A DNA stretch of 64,000 bases from Rutpela maculata. Its lineage: Eukaryota; Arthropoda; Insecta; Coleoptera; Cerambycidae. Every line of letters starts with the position of its first letter. Position 1 is the stretch's first letter. The notes under the pieces are model-generated. The model was given only the letters and a program-made list of their open reading frames with translations. It had not been told where the DNA came from and searched no databases. A program made the translations under genes and the position numbers. This document shows, piece by piece, positions 1 through 10,366 of this stretch. The stretch covers positions 177,797,984-177,861,983 of the forward strand of contig OW386285.2 of the NCBI GenBank assembly GCA_936432065.2, in the 5' to 3' direction.

Positions 1-667
1 TTTCTCTCACTAAAAGTAAGGGAATTAGTAGGGAGTGTTTTCGTCTACCTGGCTGGGGAAAATAAATTCAAGAATACAAACTTTACATGAGGGAGTAGAA
101 AATGATTATTTTCTCTTACACATTCTACTCCCTCAAGCTCAAGAATAGCCACACTGTTCATCTGTTTGAAGATCAGGCGAGACTAATGCGATGTTGCCAG
201 TTTTCATGTATGTGTGAAATTCCCATCTTTTTCACACATTGTATCACGAATTACTTAAAAACCAGACACAAGAAGTTTCTCAAACTGGAGGTACACTTTT
301 GTAACAACCATTAAAACTCACAGTCAAAAATTTAAAAGAATCTGACATTTGAGATATAAATTATGGCGATAAATTCACGGGAAATTACCCTACCCTATCG
401 TTTCCTTGCTAATAACGTGAATTTTGATATATCATGACTGGAAAAGTAGACACAAGATCGTTTTCAAAATTCCAGTGGGATAGAAATACGTTAATAAACA
501 TTATAATTTGTAGACAACCCTTGTGAGAAGAAATTGGAGCGAAGGTAAACAATATTAGATATGTTAATGTAAATAAAATATACGGATGGCTAACAAAATT
601 CATAGGACAATACTTATTTATGCATTAATTACTTCATTTTTATCAAGTAGACTACTAACTAGTATGT
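1..667. other. left flank, no gene recognised
   Basis: AT-rich sequence left of the Maverick insertion. The open frames here are short (at most 70 codons), and I recognise no protein motif, tRNA or repeat boundary in them. Confidence 0.5.
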
Positions 668-673
668 AGTTTT
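668..673. repeat. target site duplication, left copy (AGTTTT)
   Basis: AGTTTT stands directly before the element start AGTAGTTAAG. The same six bases follow the right end at 15064-15069. Mavericks/Polintons are known to make 6-bp duplications, so this fixes both element boundaries. Confidence 0.93.
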
Positions 674-1268
674 AGTAGTTAAGTAAGGAGAGTTCTAGAC
701 CAAACCCGTCAGTAGAGTAGCAATCGGAGTTCTGTGTGACGTCATCATTCCGGAAGCCCCGCGGGGGGCGGGCAGGTGATAGATGATAGATCCTATGATC
801 TAGGTTCTAGTGTGAGGTGAGATAATGCTAGATGATAGATCCTATTATCTAGGTTGTAGTGTGAGGTGGGATCTTCTTAGATGATAGGTGATAGGACCTA
901 ATGGGAGGGGGGAGATGGGAGATCCAATCCCCGAGCTTAGATAAGAGATTATATCTAAAAGGACGTGGATAAGAGTATACAGGGTGTGTCTAAAATAAGA
1001 TGGCTGCCGTTTATTGACTAATAGTATTGTATGTTTACGTTAGTGGGCGTTAAGAAAATGGCTACTGACGTCCATCATTGAGATTAAATAGACAAGTCTT
1101 ATAATTATGAGATAAATATTCATTTACTTCTATATGTTAAGATTTGAATGTAAAACTGTGGTCAAATGCAGAGACGTTATCAGATTCCAGGAAATTGTTA
1201 ATGTAAATAAATGCGACTGTCTACGGCTATATGTATATTTAAAACGTGATTAATTACCTTTAGATAAC
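674..1268 (+). repeat. left terminal inverted repeat
   Basis: Starts AGTAGTTAAGTAAGGAGAG and matches the reverse complement of 14359-15063. The outer 270 bp or so are virtually identical; the inner part has substitutions and indels. It contains a perfect CRE-type palindrome TGACGTCA at 737-744, a GC-rich palindrome near 755-768, and repeats of the GATAGATGATAG type. Confidence 0.93.
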
Positions 1269-1456
1269 TACAGCAGCTAGATCAAAGGAAATATCGAGAG
1301 CCAATATAAATGCTTTTCAGCCAAGTCTAGACTTGTTAGCCTGAGTTTTATATAAGATAAATATTCGTTCGCTTCTCTACGTTTAGATTTCAATGTAATA
1401 AGAATATAATGCAGAGCCGTTATCGGATTCCAGGAAATTGTTAATGTAAACAAATG
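1099..1456 (+). repeat. subterminal direct duplication
   Basis: Two diverged copies of a roughly 110-bp segment lie about 245 bp apart (about 1101-1210 and 1350-1455). Each ends in a near-identical stretch containing CCAGGAAATTGTTAATGTAA. Only the first belongs to the terminal repeat shared with the right end (14420-14460 region), so the second is a left-end-specific copy. Confidence 0.7.
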
Positions 1457-1681
1457 AAATCATTTCTGATAGCCTACTAACATAAGATAGGTATACGGTA
1501 AAGATGCATGCGAAGAATTTTGTGTCTTACAATACATGGTTTCTTATGGGAATATGTAGCCACCCCGCAGCGATATAGCAATTTAACATTGTTTTATATG
1601 TAAAAGACGAACAGATTATGAAAATTCGGGGGCCTTTTAGAAATCGTTCACTGCAAAGTCACGTGACCCTCGACCGCCGAG

Positions 1682-1716
1682 TATAAAAGCAGCGTCATCT
1701 CCCCACCTCGATCATT
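1682..1716 (+). promoter_or_regulatory. promoter of the polymerase block: TATA box plus initiator
   Basis: TATAAAAG at 1682-1689 is followed by the arthropod-type initiator TCATT at 1712-1716. That is the usual spacing of about 30 bp, and it lies about 48 bp before the polymerase ATG at 1761. Confidence 0.7.
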
Positions 1717-1760
1717 AGCTGTTTATCTCTCGCGGTGAACGGTTGTCTAATTGAAACAGT

Positions 1761-4700
1761 ATGTCGTCTACCGAGACCGTATCTAAACTCAGTACTGATA
1801 TAATTAATTTAACTAAAAAATCATTGCTGCTCTTAAAGACCGATGATGAAATCGACCAACATATTTCGATAATTAATAGCAATATTAAACTAGTAGCCAA
1901 GGCAATTAAAATCAAAATTCATATCGATAATAAAGGTGAAAATATATTTAAATTGGAAAATAATTTAGCGCTTTTAAAATATTACCGAGAGCAATTGAAA
2001 AAATTAAAATTAAAAAATAAAATATTAGGCGGTTCCTTAAAGCCGGCAGCACGAAAATATTTAGTATATCAAGAGGTAGAATCTTGTTTTAAAAATCGTG
2101 TTAAGTCTGGTATAATAACTAACGTACAAATTAAAGAACCGGTATTATTTTTTAAAAAAGCGTTTAGGAGCTTCTCTATTCAAATTAAAAAATGTTTGAA
2201 AGATGGACTAATTAAAGTAAATGTTATTTTTGAATGTAACTTCGTACAGCCTACTAATGGCACAGTGGAATTAAAAACATTTGCTACAAGGAACACCGCG
2301 ATAGACTTAAATGCGGATTTAAAGGAATGGTATAAAGAAAATGTATCCGAACGGTTATTGAAACATCTAGAAGACTTTCAAGGAAAAGATTCAGGCTGGG
2401 CCTTATCGGAAATTATCGGGCTAAGAGTAAATGTTAATAAATATTGTCCTATAACAGTGGGATTATCAACATATGCCGAAATGCCAAACTTTATAAAGGA
2501 AAAAAAGTGCGTTATTAACGTTAAAAATAATGATGAATATTGCTTCTTATGGTCAGTAGTTTCGGCATTATACCCGGCTAAAAATCATGTTGATAGAATT
2601 GTTTCATATCCTCATTTTAAACACGTTTTAAAATATGATGATATCGAGTTTCCGATGGAATTAAGAAATATTAAAAAATTCGAACGCTTAAATGATATTT
2701 CGATAAACGTATACACCTTAGTTAAAAGTTTTACCGGTATGTTTAAGTAAATACAGTTATGAACGAGTTGTTAATTTATTAATGATTCCTACGAATTCTG
2801 CCGATAATTTTACTGACGCTACGCAATATCATTTTGCTTGGATAAAGAATATGTCTCGATTATTATCTAATCAGTTATCTTCACATAATGGTAAACTATT
2901 TATCTGCAACCGATGTCTTAATCATTTCTCTACTCAAGAACTTCTAGACCGACATTCAAATGATTGCAATTCGAAAACTAATACTTGCAAAATTGAATTA
3001 CCCGACGAGGATGAAAAGTTTTTAAAATTTAAAAATTACCGATATAAAGAAAGGGTACCGTTCGCTATTTATGCTGATTTCGAATGTATCTTAGAGGACT
3101 GTGATGCTAACACGAATCAAAATACGCAAAATTACCAGAAACATACAGCTTTTAGCGTCGCGTATTACTTAAAATGTTCGTACGATGACAGTCTATCACA
3201 ATTTAAAATGTACCGAGGCGTCGACTGTCAGTACTGGTTTGTTAAAGAACTTGAAAAAATTTCAGACCGAGTTAATGTAATCATGTCCGACATAAAACCT
3301 ATGGAGTCGTTAAACGAGACACAAAAAAATGAATTCGATCTCGCGCAGGTCTGTCATATCTGTGAGAGGCCCTTCAAAGAGACGGACATCAAAGTAGCCG
3401 ATCACAATCATTTAACTGGGTACTATAGGGGACCGGCGCATATGAGATGTAACATTAATTATCAAGATAGTCACGTGATTCCGGTTATATTTCATTGTTT
3501 ATCGGGTTACGATGGCCACCTGATAATCAAACAGCTAGCAACGGCATTTGACGGACAAATTTCATTATTACCGATTAATAAGGAAAAATACATTTCTTTC
3601 ACTAAACGAGTTAAAGATACGAAAATTAAACTGAGATTTATTGATTCGTTTAGGTTTATGGCAGACAAAATCGAAAAACTAGCTTCCTATCTCGACGATG
3701 ACCAGAAACGAATCACTAAATCGTACTGTAATAATGACGAACAATTTCAATTATTAACGCGGAAAGGTGTTTTTCCTTATGATTATTTAAATTCTTGGGA
3801 AAAATTAGACGAGACATCTCTACCGGCTAAAGAAGAATTTTACAGTAAACTAACAGACGAAAACATAACAGAGGACGATTATAACCATGCTATAAATATC
3901 TGGAATAAATTCGATATTAAGACATTAGGGGAATATTCTGATATATATTTAAAAATGGATGTATTACTGCTAGCTGATATATTTGAAAATTTCCGCGAGA
4001 CATGCATACAGACGTACGGACTTGATGCTTTAAATTATTATACTGCTCCGGGACTGGCATTCGACGCGATGTTAAAAATAACTAAAGAAAATTTAGAGCT
4101 TCTCACAGACATTGATATGATACTGATGATCGAAAAAGGCGTGAGAGGCGGTGTAGCGCAGGTATCTAACAGATATTCGAAAGCTAACAACAAGTACATG
4201 GGGGATGCGTTTAATCCCGACGAAAGAGAGACTCACATCATGTACTTTGACATCAATAACATGTATGAAGCCGGGATGTCTGTTCCACTACCTACAGATG
4301 CTTTCGAGTGGGTACCCGTCGAACAATTTTATGCCTAGATATTCCAAATTTATCGGACGAGTCAGACATCGGTTATATTTTGGAAGTAGATATCGAGTAT
4401 CCACTTGAATTACATGAGCTACATAAGGATCTCCCGATGTGTCCAGAACATATGGTGCCGCCCGGTTCAAAACATTCAAAATTAATGACCACTCTGTTAG
4501 ATAAAACGCGATATGTAATGCATTATAGGACTTTAAAAAAATGTTTAGAACGCGGATTAAAACTCAAGACGGTACATAGAATTTTAAAATTTAAACAGTC
4601 ACGGTGGCTAAAGAAATACATTGATTTAAATACGGATTTACGAAAACAGGCAAGTAACGAGTTTCAGAAAAATTTCTATAAGCTAATGAACAATGCGGTG

Positions 4701-5495
4701 TTCGGAAAGACAATGGAGAATGTCCGCAAGCACAAAGATGTTAAATTGGTAACTAAATGGGAGGGGAGATGGGGCGCCAAGTCTCTGCTCGCGAAACCGA
4801 ACTTTCACAGTTCGACTGTCTTCGGCGAGGATATGATTATTATTGAAATGAATCGACTAAAAATTAAATTCGATAAGCCAATATATGTGGGGTTCGCCAT
4901 TTTAGATCTTTCAAAAATTATTCTTTACGATTTTCATTATGATTATATTAAAAAAGAATTCGGTGAGCAAGCCAAACTACTTTACACGGACACAGACAGT
5001 TTAATTTACGAATTTAGCGACGTTGATATATACAAGTACATTAAAAAAGACATCCATCAGTTCGACACATCGGATTATCCTGTAGACAATGTCTACGGAA
5101 TACCTCATGCTAATAAGAAGGTACTAAGCGTAATGAAAGACGAATGTCAAGGGCGCGTAATGACAGAATTCGTAGGACTCCGTGCAAAAATGTATAGTTA
5201 TAAAGTGGAGGGGGTGTCGGTAAATAAAAAGATCAAGGGTCTCTCGCGTTCGGTAATCAGAAAAATTACATTTGAAGACTTTACGAATTGTCTATTTAAT
5301 AAAGAAATTTTGACCAAAGAGCAGCGATTAATTCGATCAAAGAAACATGAAATATATACTATCAAACAGAATAAGGTGGCACTCAGTCCGTATGATGATA
5401 AAAGAATTATAAATTATATAAATACCGATACGAAACCTTGGGGATATAATTTCCAACAAGTCTCGGCTCGTCAGATGGTGTCATCGACGCAGTGA
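1761..5495 (+). pseudogene. polB: protein-primed family B DNA polymerase of Maverick (two frameshifts)
   Basis: This is the replicative polymerase that copies the element by protein priming. The N-terminal part (1761 to about 2735) ends in the conserved FLWS...FERLNDISINVY region. The frame then shifts, and homology continues to about 4335 with a CxxC...H zinc finger (CNRCLNHFSTQELLDRH), Exo I (YADFECIL), an HNH/zinc-like block (DHNHLTGYYRGPAHMRC), Exo II (CLSGYDGHLI), Exo III (YLKMDVLLLADIFE) and polymerase motif A (MYFDINNMYEAGM). A second shift in the T-rich stretch at 4325-4336 precedes motif B (NNAVFGKTMENVRKH) and motif C (YTDTDSLIY), ending at 5495. Catalytic motifs look intact, so the two small indels are the visible defects. 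The start has a well-placed TATA box. Sequencing error at the homopolymers is the alternative to true decay. Confidence 0.95.
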
Positions 5496-5547
5496 AGCGC
5501 TTGGCAGTAGCCGTTCGGATTCATTTACTTTAGAGACTTTGATCGCG

Positions 5548-6285
5548 ATGGACGGGTTAGAAAAAGAATTGCAGTACAAGCTTGTACTTATCACTCGCGA
5601 CGTATATGAGAGGTACATTCAAAATGCATTGAATCGGGGTAATTATCAATTAGTTCATAAAATTTTAGAAAATATTGTTATACCGGACAAAGCTTTATAC
5701 TGGATGGCTTTAAGAGATAGTTCTAATTTCGATTTAATGAAAAAAATATTTACGAAAAAACTTCAAAACGATATTTTTATTCAACAGTTGGAATATATTT
5801 TCCAAAGAGAATGTATTACTCACCTTACCGTGTATCGATTACGAGAAGTAATTAACAGACATTATCCCGCCGCGAATAATAGTTATTTTAGAATTTTTTT
5901 AGAAGAATTATTAACGCGTAATGATGATTATATGTCAATTGATTTTTATTCGAAATCGTACCCGGTTAAAAATATTTCTGATAATTATAAAAGTATTGAT
6001 TGGTCGATTAATAAAGCATTTTGCGAAGCAGCTTACTTTACACAATACGAATTTCTTGAAATTTTGTTTCGAGTAATTGGTAGGAATAATATACATTTCA
6101 AATTAGATATTAATTTCAATGAAGAGCATAAGCAGCTAATAAAATGGCTGGAGGATAATATATCCAAAGGTCGCTCTGGGCAGCCGATTGGTTGGAGCTC
6201 TGGTCCAGACAGCGGGCACTGGCCATCGACTACCTTAGAAGATTATGTTAAGACGCTTGACATAGTTCGTCTACATTTTTTGTAA
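5548..6285 (+). CDS. unknown Maverick protein, helical-repeat-like, 245 aa
   Basis: I do not recognise this protein. ATG 5548 is the first ATG of the frame; the frame itself opens slightly upstream at a TTG. It follows the polymerase stop by 52 bp on the same strand, and a poly(A) signal lies 39 bp after its stop. The composition is K/N/I/L-rich with successive amphipathic helices, such as ALNRGNYQLVHKILE and EAAYFTQYEFLEILFR, that resemble degenerate ankyrin-like units. No catalytic motif, signal peptide or membrane segment is evident. Codon use matches the polymerase. The frame is intact although the upstream gene is broken. It is probably an accessory gene of the left transcription unit. 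Confidence 0.7.
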   Translation: MDGLEKELQYKLVLITRDVYERYIQNALNRGNYQLVHKILENIVIPDKALYWMALRDSSNFDLMKKIFTKKLQNDIFIQQLEYIFQRECITHLTVYRLREVINRHYPAANNSYFRIFLEELLTRNDDYMSIDFYSKSYPVKNISDNYKSIDWSINKAFCEAAYFTQYEFLEILFRVIGRNNIHFKLDINFNEEHKQLIKWLEDNISKGRSGQPIGWSSGPDSGHWPSTTLEDYVKTLDIVRLHFL

Positions 6286-6323
6286 TTAGTATTAAAGTAT
6301 TGTAATATAAATATTTTACATTT

Positions 6324-6329
6324 AATAAA
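6324..6329 (+). terminator. poly(A) signal of the left plus-strand block
   Basis: AATAAA lies 39 bp downstream of the stop at 6285 and just before the palindromic array. Confidence 0.6.
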
Positions 6330-6404
6330 TTAAATTATTTATAAAATGTGTGTTTTTATTTCCTAATACCTATCCTGACATGATGATCATGAGAGAGGCA
6401 GGTG

Positions 6405-7512
6405 AGACAGCTTGAACAGCTCCAACAGCTCGAACAGCTCCAACAGGTGTAACAGGTACCGTACCTGTTACACCTGTTGGAGCTGTTCGAGCTGTTGGAG
6501 CTGTTGGAGCTGTTCAAGCAGGCCATATACATATACATATACGTGTATTATATATGACCAGCTCCAACAGCTCGAACAGCTCCAACAGCTCGAACAGGTG
6601 TAACAGGTACGGTACCTGTTACACCTGTTGGAGCTGTTGGAGCTGTTGGAGCTGTTGGAGCTGTTCAAGCAGCCCATATACATATACATATACGTGTATT
6701 ATATAGGGTCAGTTTCAACAGCTCGAACAGCTCCAACAGCTCGAACAGGTGTAACAGGTACGGTACCTGTTACACCTGTTGGAGCTGTTGGAGCTGTTCA
6801 AGCAGCCCATATACATATACATATACATGTAATATATAGGGTCAGTTTCAACAGCTCGAACAGCTCCAACAGCTCCAACAGGTGTAACAGGTACGGTACC
6901 TGTTACACCTGTTGGAGCTGTTGGAGCTGTTGGAGCTGTTCAAGCAGCCCATATACATATACATATACGTGTATTATATAGGGTCAGTTTCAACAGCTCG
7001 AACAGCTCCAAAAGCTCGAACAGGTGTAACAGGTACGGTACCTGTTACACCTGTTGGAGCTGTTGGAGCTGTTCAAGCAGCCCATATACATATACATATA
7101 CATGTAATATATAGGGTCAGTTTCAACAGCTCGAACAGCTCCAACAGCTCCAACAGGTGTAACAGGTACGGTACCTGTTACACCTGTTGGAGCTGTTGGA
7201 GCTGTTGGAGCTGTTCGAGCTGTTCAAGCAGCCCATATACATATACATATACGTGTATTATATATGACCAGCTCCAACAGCTCGAACAGCTCCAACAGCT
7301 CCAACAGGTGTAACAGGTACGGTACCTGTTACACCTGTTGGAGCTGTTGGAGCTGTTGGAGCTGTTCAAGCAGCCCATATACATATACATATACATGTAT
7401 TATATAGGGTCAGTTTCAACAGCTCGAACAGCTCCAACAGCTCCAACAGGTGTAACAGGTACGGTACCTGTTACACCTGTTGGAGCTGTTGGAGCTGTTT
7501 GAGCTGTTCAGA
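6405..7512. repeat. array of eight perfect hairpins (133-151 bp units)
   Basis: Eight long inverted repeats are centred at about 6460, 6611, 6762, 6895, 7037, 7170, 7321 and 7463. Each has arms built of a 9-bp microrepeat (AACAGCTCC and variants) running into AACAGGTGTAACAGGTAC, a single central base, and the mirror arm. Units are joined by a conserved AT-rich spacer (CATATACATATACATATAC...). Centre-to-centre distances are 151, 151, 133, 142, 133, 151 and 142, all equal to 133 plus a multiple of 9. The array lies exactly where the left plus-strand block and the virion minus-strand block converge. The long open frames on both strands (Leu-Glu or Asn-Ser repeats) follow from the 9-bp period and are not genes. 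Confidence 0.95.
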
Positions 7513-8160
7513 CACTTAATAAGTATGAGATGCTATCAACTCATTGAAATAAAAAAAGATTATTAATAACATTTTTTATTAATATAAAAAAATTATAATT
7601 AAAATTGTGTAGAATTAATAAAATAATAAAAACACTGGTCTGGCTATCCGGCAGGAGGGCAGATCGTATGTTAATTAAAAAAAGAAATTTATTGGTCTCG
7701 CCGGCTGACAGATCGACTTCTCCAAATCTCCGAAGAAATTCTGAGTTCAATGGAGTCTGTAACAATTTAAAAAAATATCTATAAGTATTGAGTTATACGA
7801 AACAGAAAAAATATTTTAAATACCTTTCATGATGTCGGCTAAGAGTATCAGCCGGGGCATCTCCTGTGGTGGCCGTGGTGGTGGCGGTTGCGTTACGGGG
7901 TCCTGGGGCTGAGGCAGCCCCAGGTACCTCCAGCCCTCCGGTGGGACTTGACACATTGAACATTGGCAAATATTGCCCGCTATCAGCTCTCTAAGCCCCG
8001 TTTGATGGTGCATCTTTGCAGCGTCTAACTGATCACCGCGCTCTGACTCGAGGCGAGAGCTCTCCCCCCACTTCTCTCTCTCTCTGCCCCCCCACCCCAC
8101 TAGTCATTCATACACGCACACATGTATACAGAAATAAAAGCCAGTATGGTTAGCATAAAT
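7513..8160. other. intergenic spacer with a doubtful minus-strand ORF
   Basis: AT-rich to 7815, then a GC-richer stretch. On the minus strand 7816-8100 is open for 94 codons but begins with GTG, is purine-rich at its start (CT tract on the plus strand, 8070-8098) and contains CQCSMCQVPPEGWRYL followed by a Pro-rich tail. It could be a captured fragment or a small gene. I cannot assign it. Confidence 0.4.
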
Positions 8161-8164
8161 TTGT

Positions 8165-8665
8165 TTATTCAAAATCCTTATCTTTATTTACAATATACCA
8201 CTGATATATTGAGTAGACATTCTGCCTAGAGCAGCGTAAATGATTATTAATATGTTTATGACAATGATATTCTAAATTATTTAACATTAAACTATTCATA
8301 TTATTACAATTATATAAGTCTATAATATTATTATTATTAGACAGATAATGCTGAAGCCATCGCTTCTTTTCCAGTCCCTTGACATAAACTTTTGCTTCTC
8401 TCTCAAGTACGTGGCTGTCGATGAAGTCCTGCAGGTCGCCGTACCGGAGATTATCATAAGGCGTGGACCATTGGAGACCGTGCACATGATCAGTTATCCA
8501 ATTAATTTGCTTCTGAATATTGTGTGTAAGAAGCCCGTAACTAACGGTCGGTTTAATTATCCGATGTACACACGAGACATCGGTAATATTAAAAATTTAA
8601 ATTTCTTTACATGTAAAAGCTAACTCCTTTTTATGCTGGAAGCCCTGCACGTCTATTATATACAT
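8165..8665 (-). pseudogene. Maverick RNase H-fold/nuclease-like protein with one nonsense codon
   Basis: One continuous frame of 166 codons from ATG 8665 to the stop at 8165, interrupted only by TAA at 8597-8599 (codon 23). The start MYIIDVQGFQ with an early Asp, the central VYVKGLEKKRWL and a C-terminal Cys/His set (YHCHKH...C) recall proteins found in insect Mavericks. The layout suggests an RNase H/DnaQ-like nuclease fold, perhaps of the Maelstrom-like Glu/Cys/His type, but that is inference. The ATG lies one base beyond the TAA stop of the capsid remnant (8667-8669), so the genes were tightly packed. AATAAA on the minus strand overlaps the stop (8164-8169). Confidence 0.6.
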
Positions 8666-8666
8666 A

Positions 8667-8846
8667 TTAGTATGGACGAACTATACTGGTTAAAGGATTG
8701 TAATAAATCAATCTATCATGAATTATAAGACAATATGCAGCAGTGTCTTTCGGAATATTTTTATTAGTGCTAAATTCCAGCCTAATGTCCACTGCACTCG
8801 ACTTTACAACCTCATTCTGACACGAACAGTCGATAACTACCAGAGG
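8667..8846 (-). pseudogene. C-terminal remnant of the Maverick major capsid protein
   Basis: About 50 codons before the stop at 8667-8669 read NEVVKSSAVDIRLEF followed by TAAYCLIIHDRLIYYNPLT. This resembles the C-terminus of the double-jelly-roll Maverick major capsid protein, annotated in many invertebrates as F54H12.2-like. The remaining roughly 90% of that gene is absent from the window. Upstream the frame runs directly into the truncated minor capsid frame near 8840, which marks a deletion junction. Confidence 0.7.
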
Positions 8847-9193
8847 AGCTTTTCAAAATTTATCATCTTATTGGATTTTATTTCCACTTTTAACGTATTT
8901 TTATTGGATACTATAGAAATATGACCATCGTTACCATGATTCAGAATAAAATGCTTTCTTACGTAATTATTTATATCTTCTATTTCATACGAGCCCTCCG
9001 GAATTTTTATAAACTTATCGTCTGTATCATAATATATATGATTATTTGTAGCGTCTATGTTCGGTATGGAGTTATACGCCTCGAAATTTATTAAAGCAAG
9101 CGAATATTCAGCGTCGTCTTCAAGGTCTATGGGTGGGGAAAAGTGCGCGGTTAAATTAGATGATTTGCCGGATAATGTAAACGTACAAGACAT
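8840..9193 (-). pseudogene. N-terminal part of the Maverick minor (penton-like) capsid protein
   Basis: ATG 9193, open to a TAG at 8837-8839. It contains FSPPIDLEDDAEYSLALINF, EAYNSIPNIDATNNHIYY and IPEGSYEIEDINNYVRKHF, a signature of a conserved insect Maverick structural protein thought to be the single-jelly-roll minor capsid protein. Only about 118 residues remain; the family is several hundred residues long. The C-terminal half is lost, and the sequence joins the tail of the major capsid gene. The start overlaps the 3' end of the protease frame by about 40 bp. Confidence 0.75.
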
Positions 9194-9597
9194 GTTGCGG
9201 CTTCAAGGTTAGCTCTGAGAATGAACGTGACCCAAAAGCATGATGCATTATATAGAAATTGTAAACACAGATGTCCACAATTTACTGTGTCATAAGACTG
9301 ATACTGCTTGTGATTGTATTCAATAGAACAATTTAAATATTTTATTAATTCCAGAGGAGGCTGTAAATTACCAAAACTATCATAATAAACGGCTTTCGAA
9401 CCGTTCTTCCAGTATGCAGTCCAATGAGTACCATTACCGCTATCACTATCCAAGTTCACAATGCCCGTCTCAATTTTATGTACGCGTTTAGGTAGTCGGT
9501 CTCGCATAAATATTCCTCGAAAATTAGGTATATTTAACATCTTAACATATTTTTTCAGATCCACGTCGGTGAGCGCTCGATTTGGTAATTTTACTAG
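9151..9597 (-). CDS. adenain-like maturation cysteine protease of Maverick
   Basis: Cleaves virion proteins in related elements and adenoviruses (family knowledge). Numbering from codon GTG 9564: His47 in GTHWTAYW, Asp62 in YYDSFG, Gln89 and Cys96 in YQSYDTVNCGHLC form the expected catalytic set. The recognisable N-terminus (LPNRALTDVDL before LNIPNFRGIFMRDRLP) extends upstream of GTG 9564 up to the TGA that ends the PLA2-domain protein (9598-9600), in the same frame and without an ATG. Expression could come from readthrough of that TGA (context TGACTAG), a non-AUG start, or the internal ATG at MLNIPNF. The C-terminal extension after LCLQFLYN looks unlike the family and may follow a small 3' frameshift. 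Confidence 0.85.
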   Translation of the reverse strand, partial: LVKLPNRALTDVDLKKYVKMLNIPNFRGIFMRDRLPKRVHKIETGIVNLDSDSGNGTHWTAYWKNGSKAVYYDSFGNLQPPLELIKYLNCSIEYNHKQYQSYDTVNCGHLCLQFLYNASCFWVTFILRANLEAATCLVRLHYPANHLI

Positions 9598-10341
9598 TCA
9601 CTTGCTGTTGGTGTTTTTATTCATGTATAGTCCAAGTCCCGTTCGATAGGGACGAAGATAGAGTCCCTTACCGAGGGCGATACTCTCCATAGCCTGATTG
9701 TGACGTTTAGATTCTTTAAGCTGGGAGGCTGCCGCCTGAGAATCTCTTACAGCTTTCGCTATACCTGCAGATCCACCGGCTAGCGCTCCCAGAGCACTAA
9801 GTCCAGCAAATATTGGTATTAGCGGTAGAACGCCACCCGTCTTCGGTATAGGAATAACGCGAGCAGCCATCGGTGATATTTTTTTATCTTTTTTAATACG
9901 CTGTACTGCACGAGAGGCCTTTTTAATAGCATCTCCGACAGAGGGAGCTCCACGTACTAGTTTACGAATTTTATTGGATATTTTTTTAAACGTCATCGTA
10001 CCGCCACATTTTCTTTTTTTACATCCCAAGCCTAATTTAACTTTAGCACTCATGATGCCTGCTACACCGGCTGCTGCCGCTCTTTCTCCGATAGACGAAT
10101 CCCTAGCAAATACACGCTTCAGAGCACGTTTTGCCAATTCTTTATCGGCAATATGCCGTCCTTTCACATCATTGACTTTAGAATATTGTATGTCGTGGTC
10201 ACGACACGCCTCATCTAGACCATTAATTCCGCGATCTCCTCGCGCCAGTCTTTTTTCTAATTTAGTACCCGGGCCGCAGAAACGATAGCCAGGGATATGG
10301 GCTTCGAAAGGTAATTTATTTATGAGAGTGTTTACAGCCAT
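9598..10341 (-). CDS. minor virion protein with phospholipase A2-like domain, 247 aa
   Basis: The N-terminal domain resembles the parvovirus-type secreted PLA2 fold: a calcium loop with CGPGTKL (residues 22-28) and a catalytic His-Asp in DEACRDHDIQYS (His49-Asp50). In viruses such domains help particles cross membranes (family knowledge). The middle is strongly basic. Residues 171-197 are hydrophobic and Gly/Ala-rich and include LAGG-S (187-191), which fits the adenain cleavage pattern. The tail GKGLYLRPYRTGLGLYM is typical of Maverick minor virion proteins. ATG 10341 is the first codon, 29 bp after a predicted initiator. The stop is TGA followed by CTAG, and the same frame continues into the protease. 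The frame is intact. Confidence 0.88.
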   Translation of the reverse strand: MAVNTLINKLPFEAHIPGYRFCGPGTKLEKRLARGDRGINGLDEACRDHDIQYSKVNDVKGRHIADKELAKRALKRVFARDSSIGERAAAAGVAGIMSAKVKLGLGCKKRKCGGTMTFKKISNKIRKLVRGAPSVGDAIKKASRAVQRIKKDKKISPMAARVIPIPKTGGVLPLIPIFAGLSALGALAGGSAGIAKAVRDSQAAASQLKESKRHNQAMESIALGKGLYLRPYRTGLGLYMNKNTNSK

Positions 10342-10366
10342 GTTACCTCTATCGCATGTAATAGTA

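Noticed and set aside
6356..7396. Overlapping frames rich in Leu-Glu, Asn-Ser or Ala-Arg-Thr repeats on both strands
   Set aside because: Direct result of the 9-bp microrepeat in the hairpin array; open in nearly all frames.
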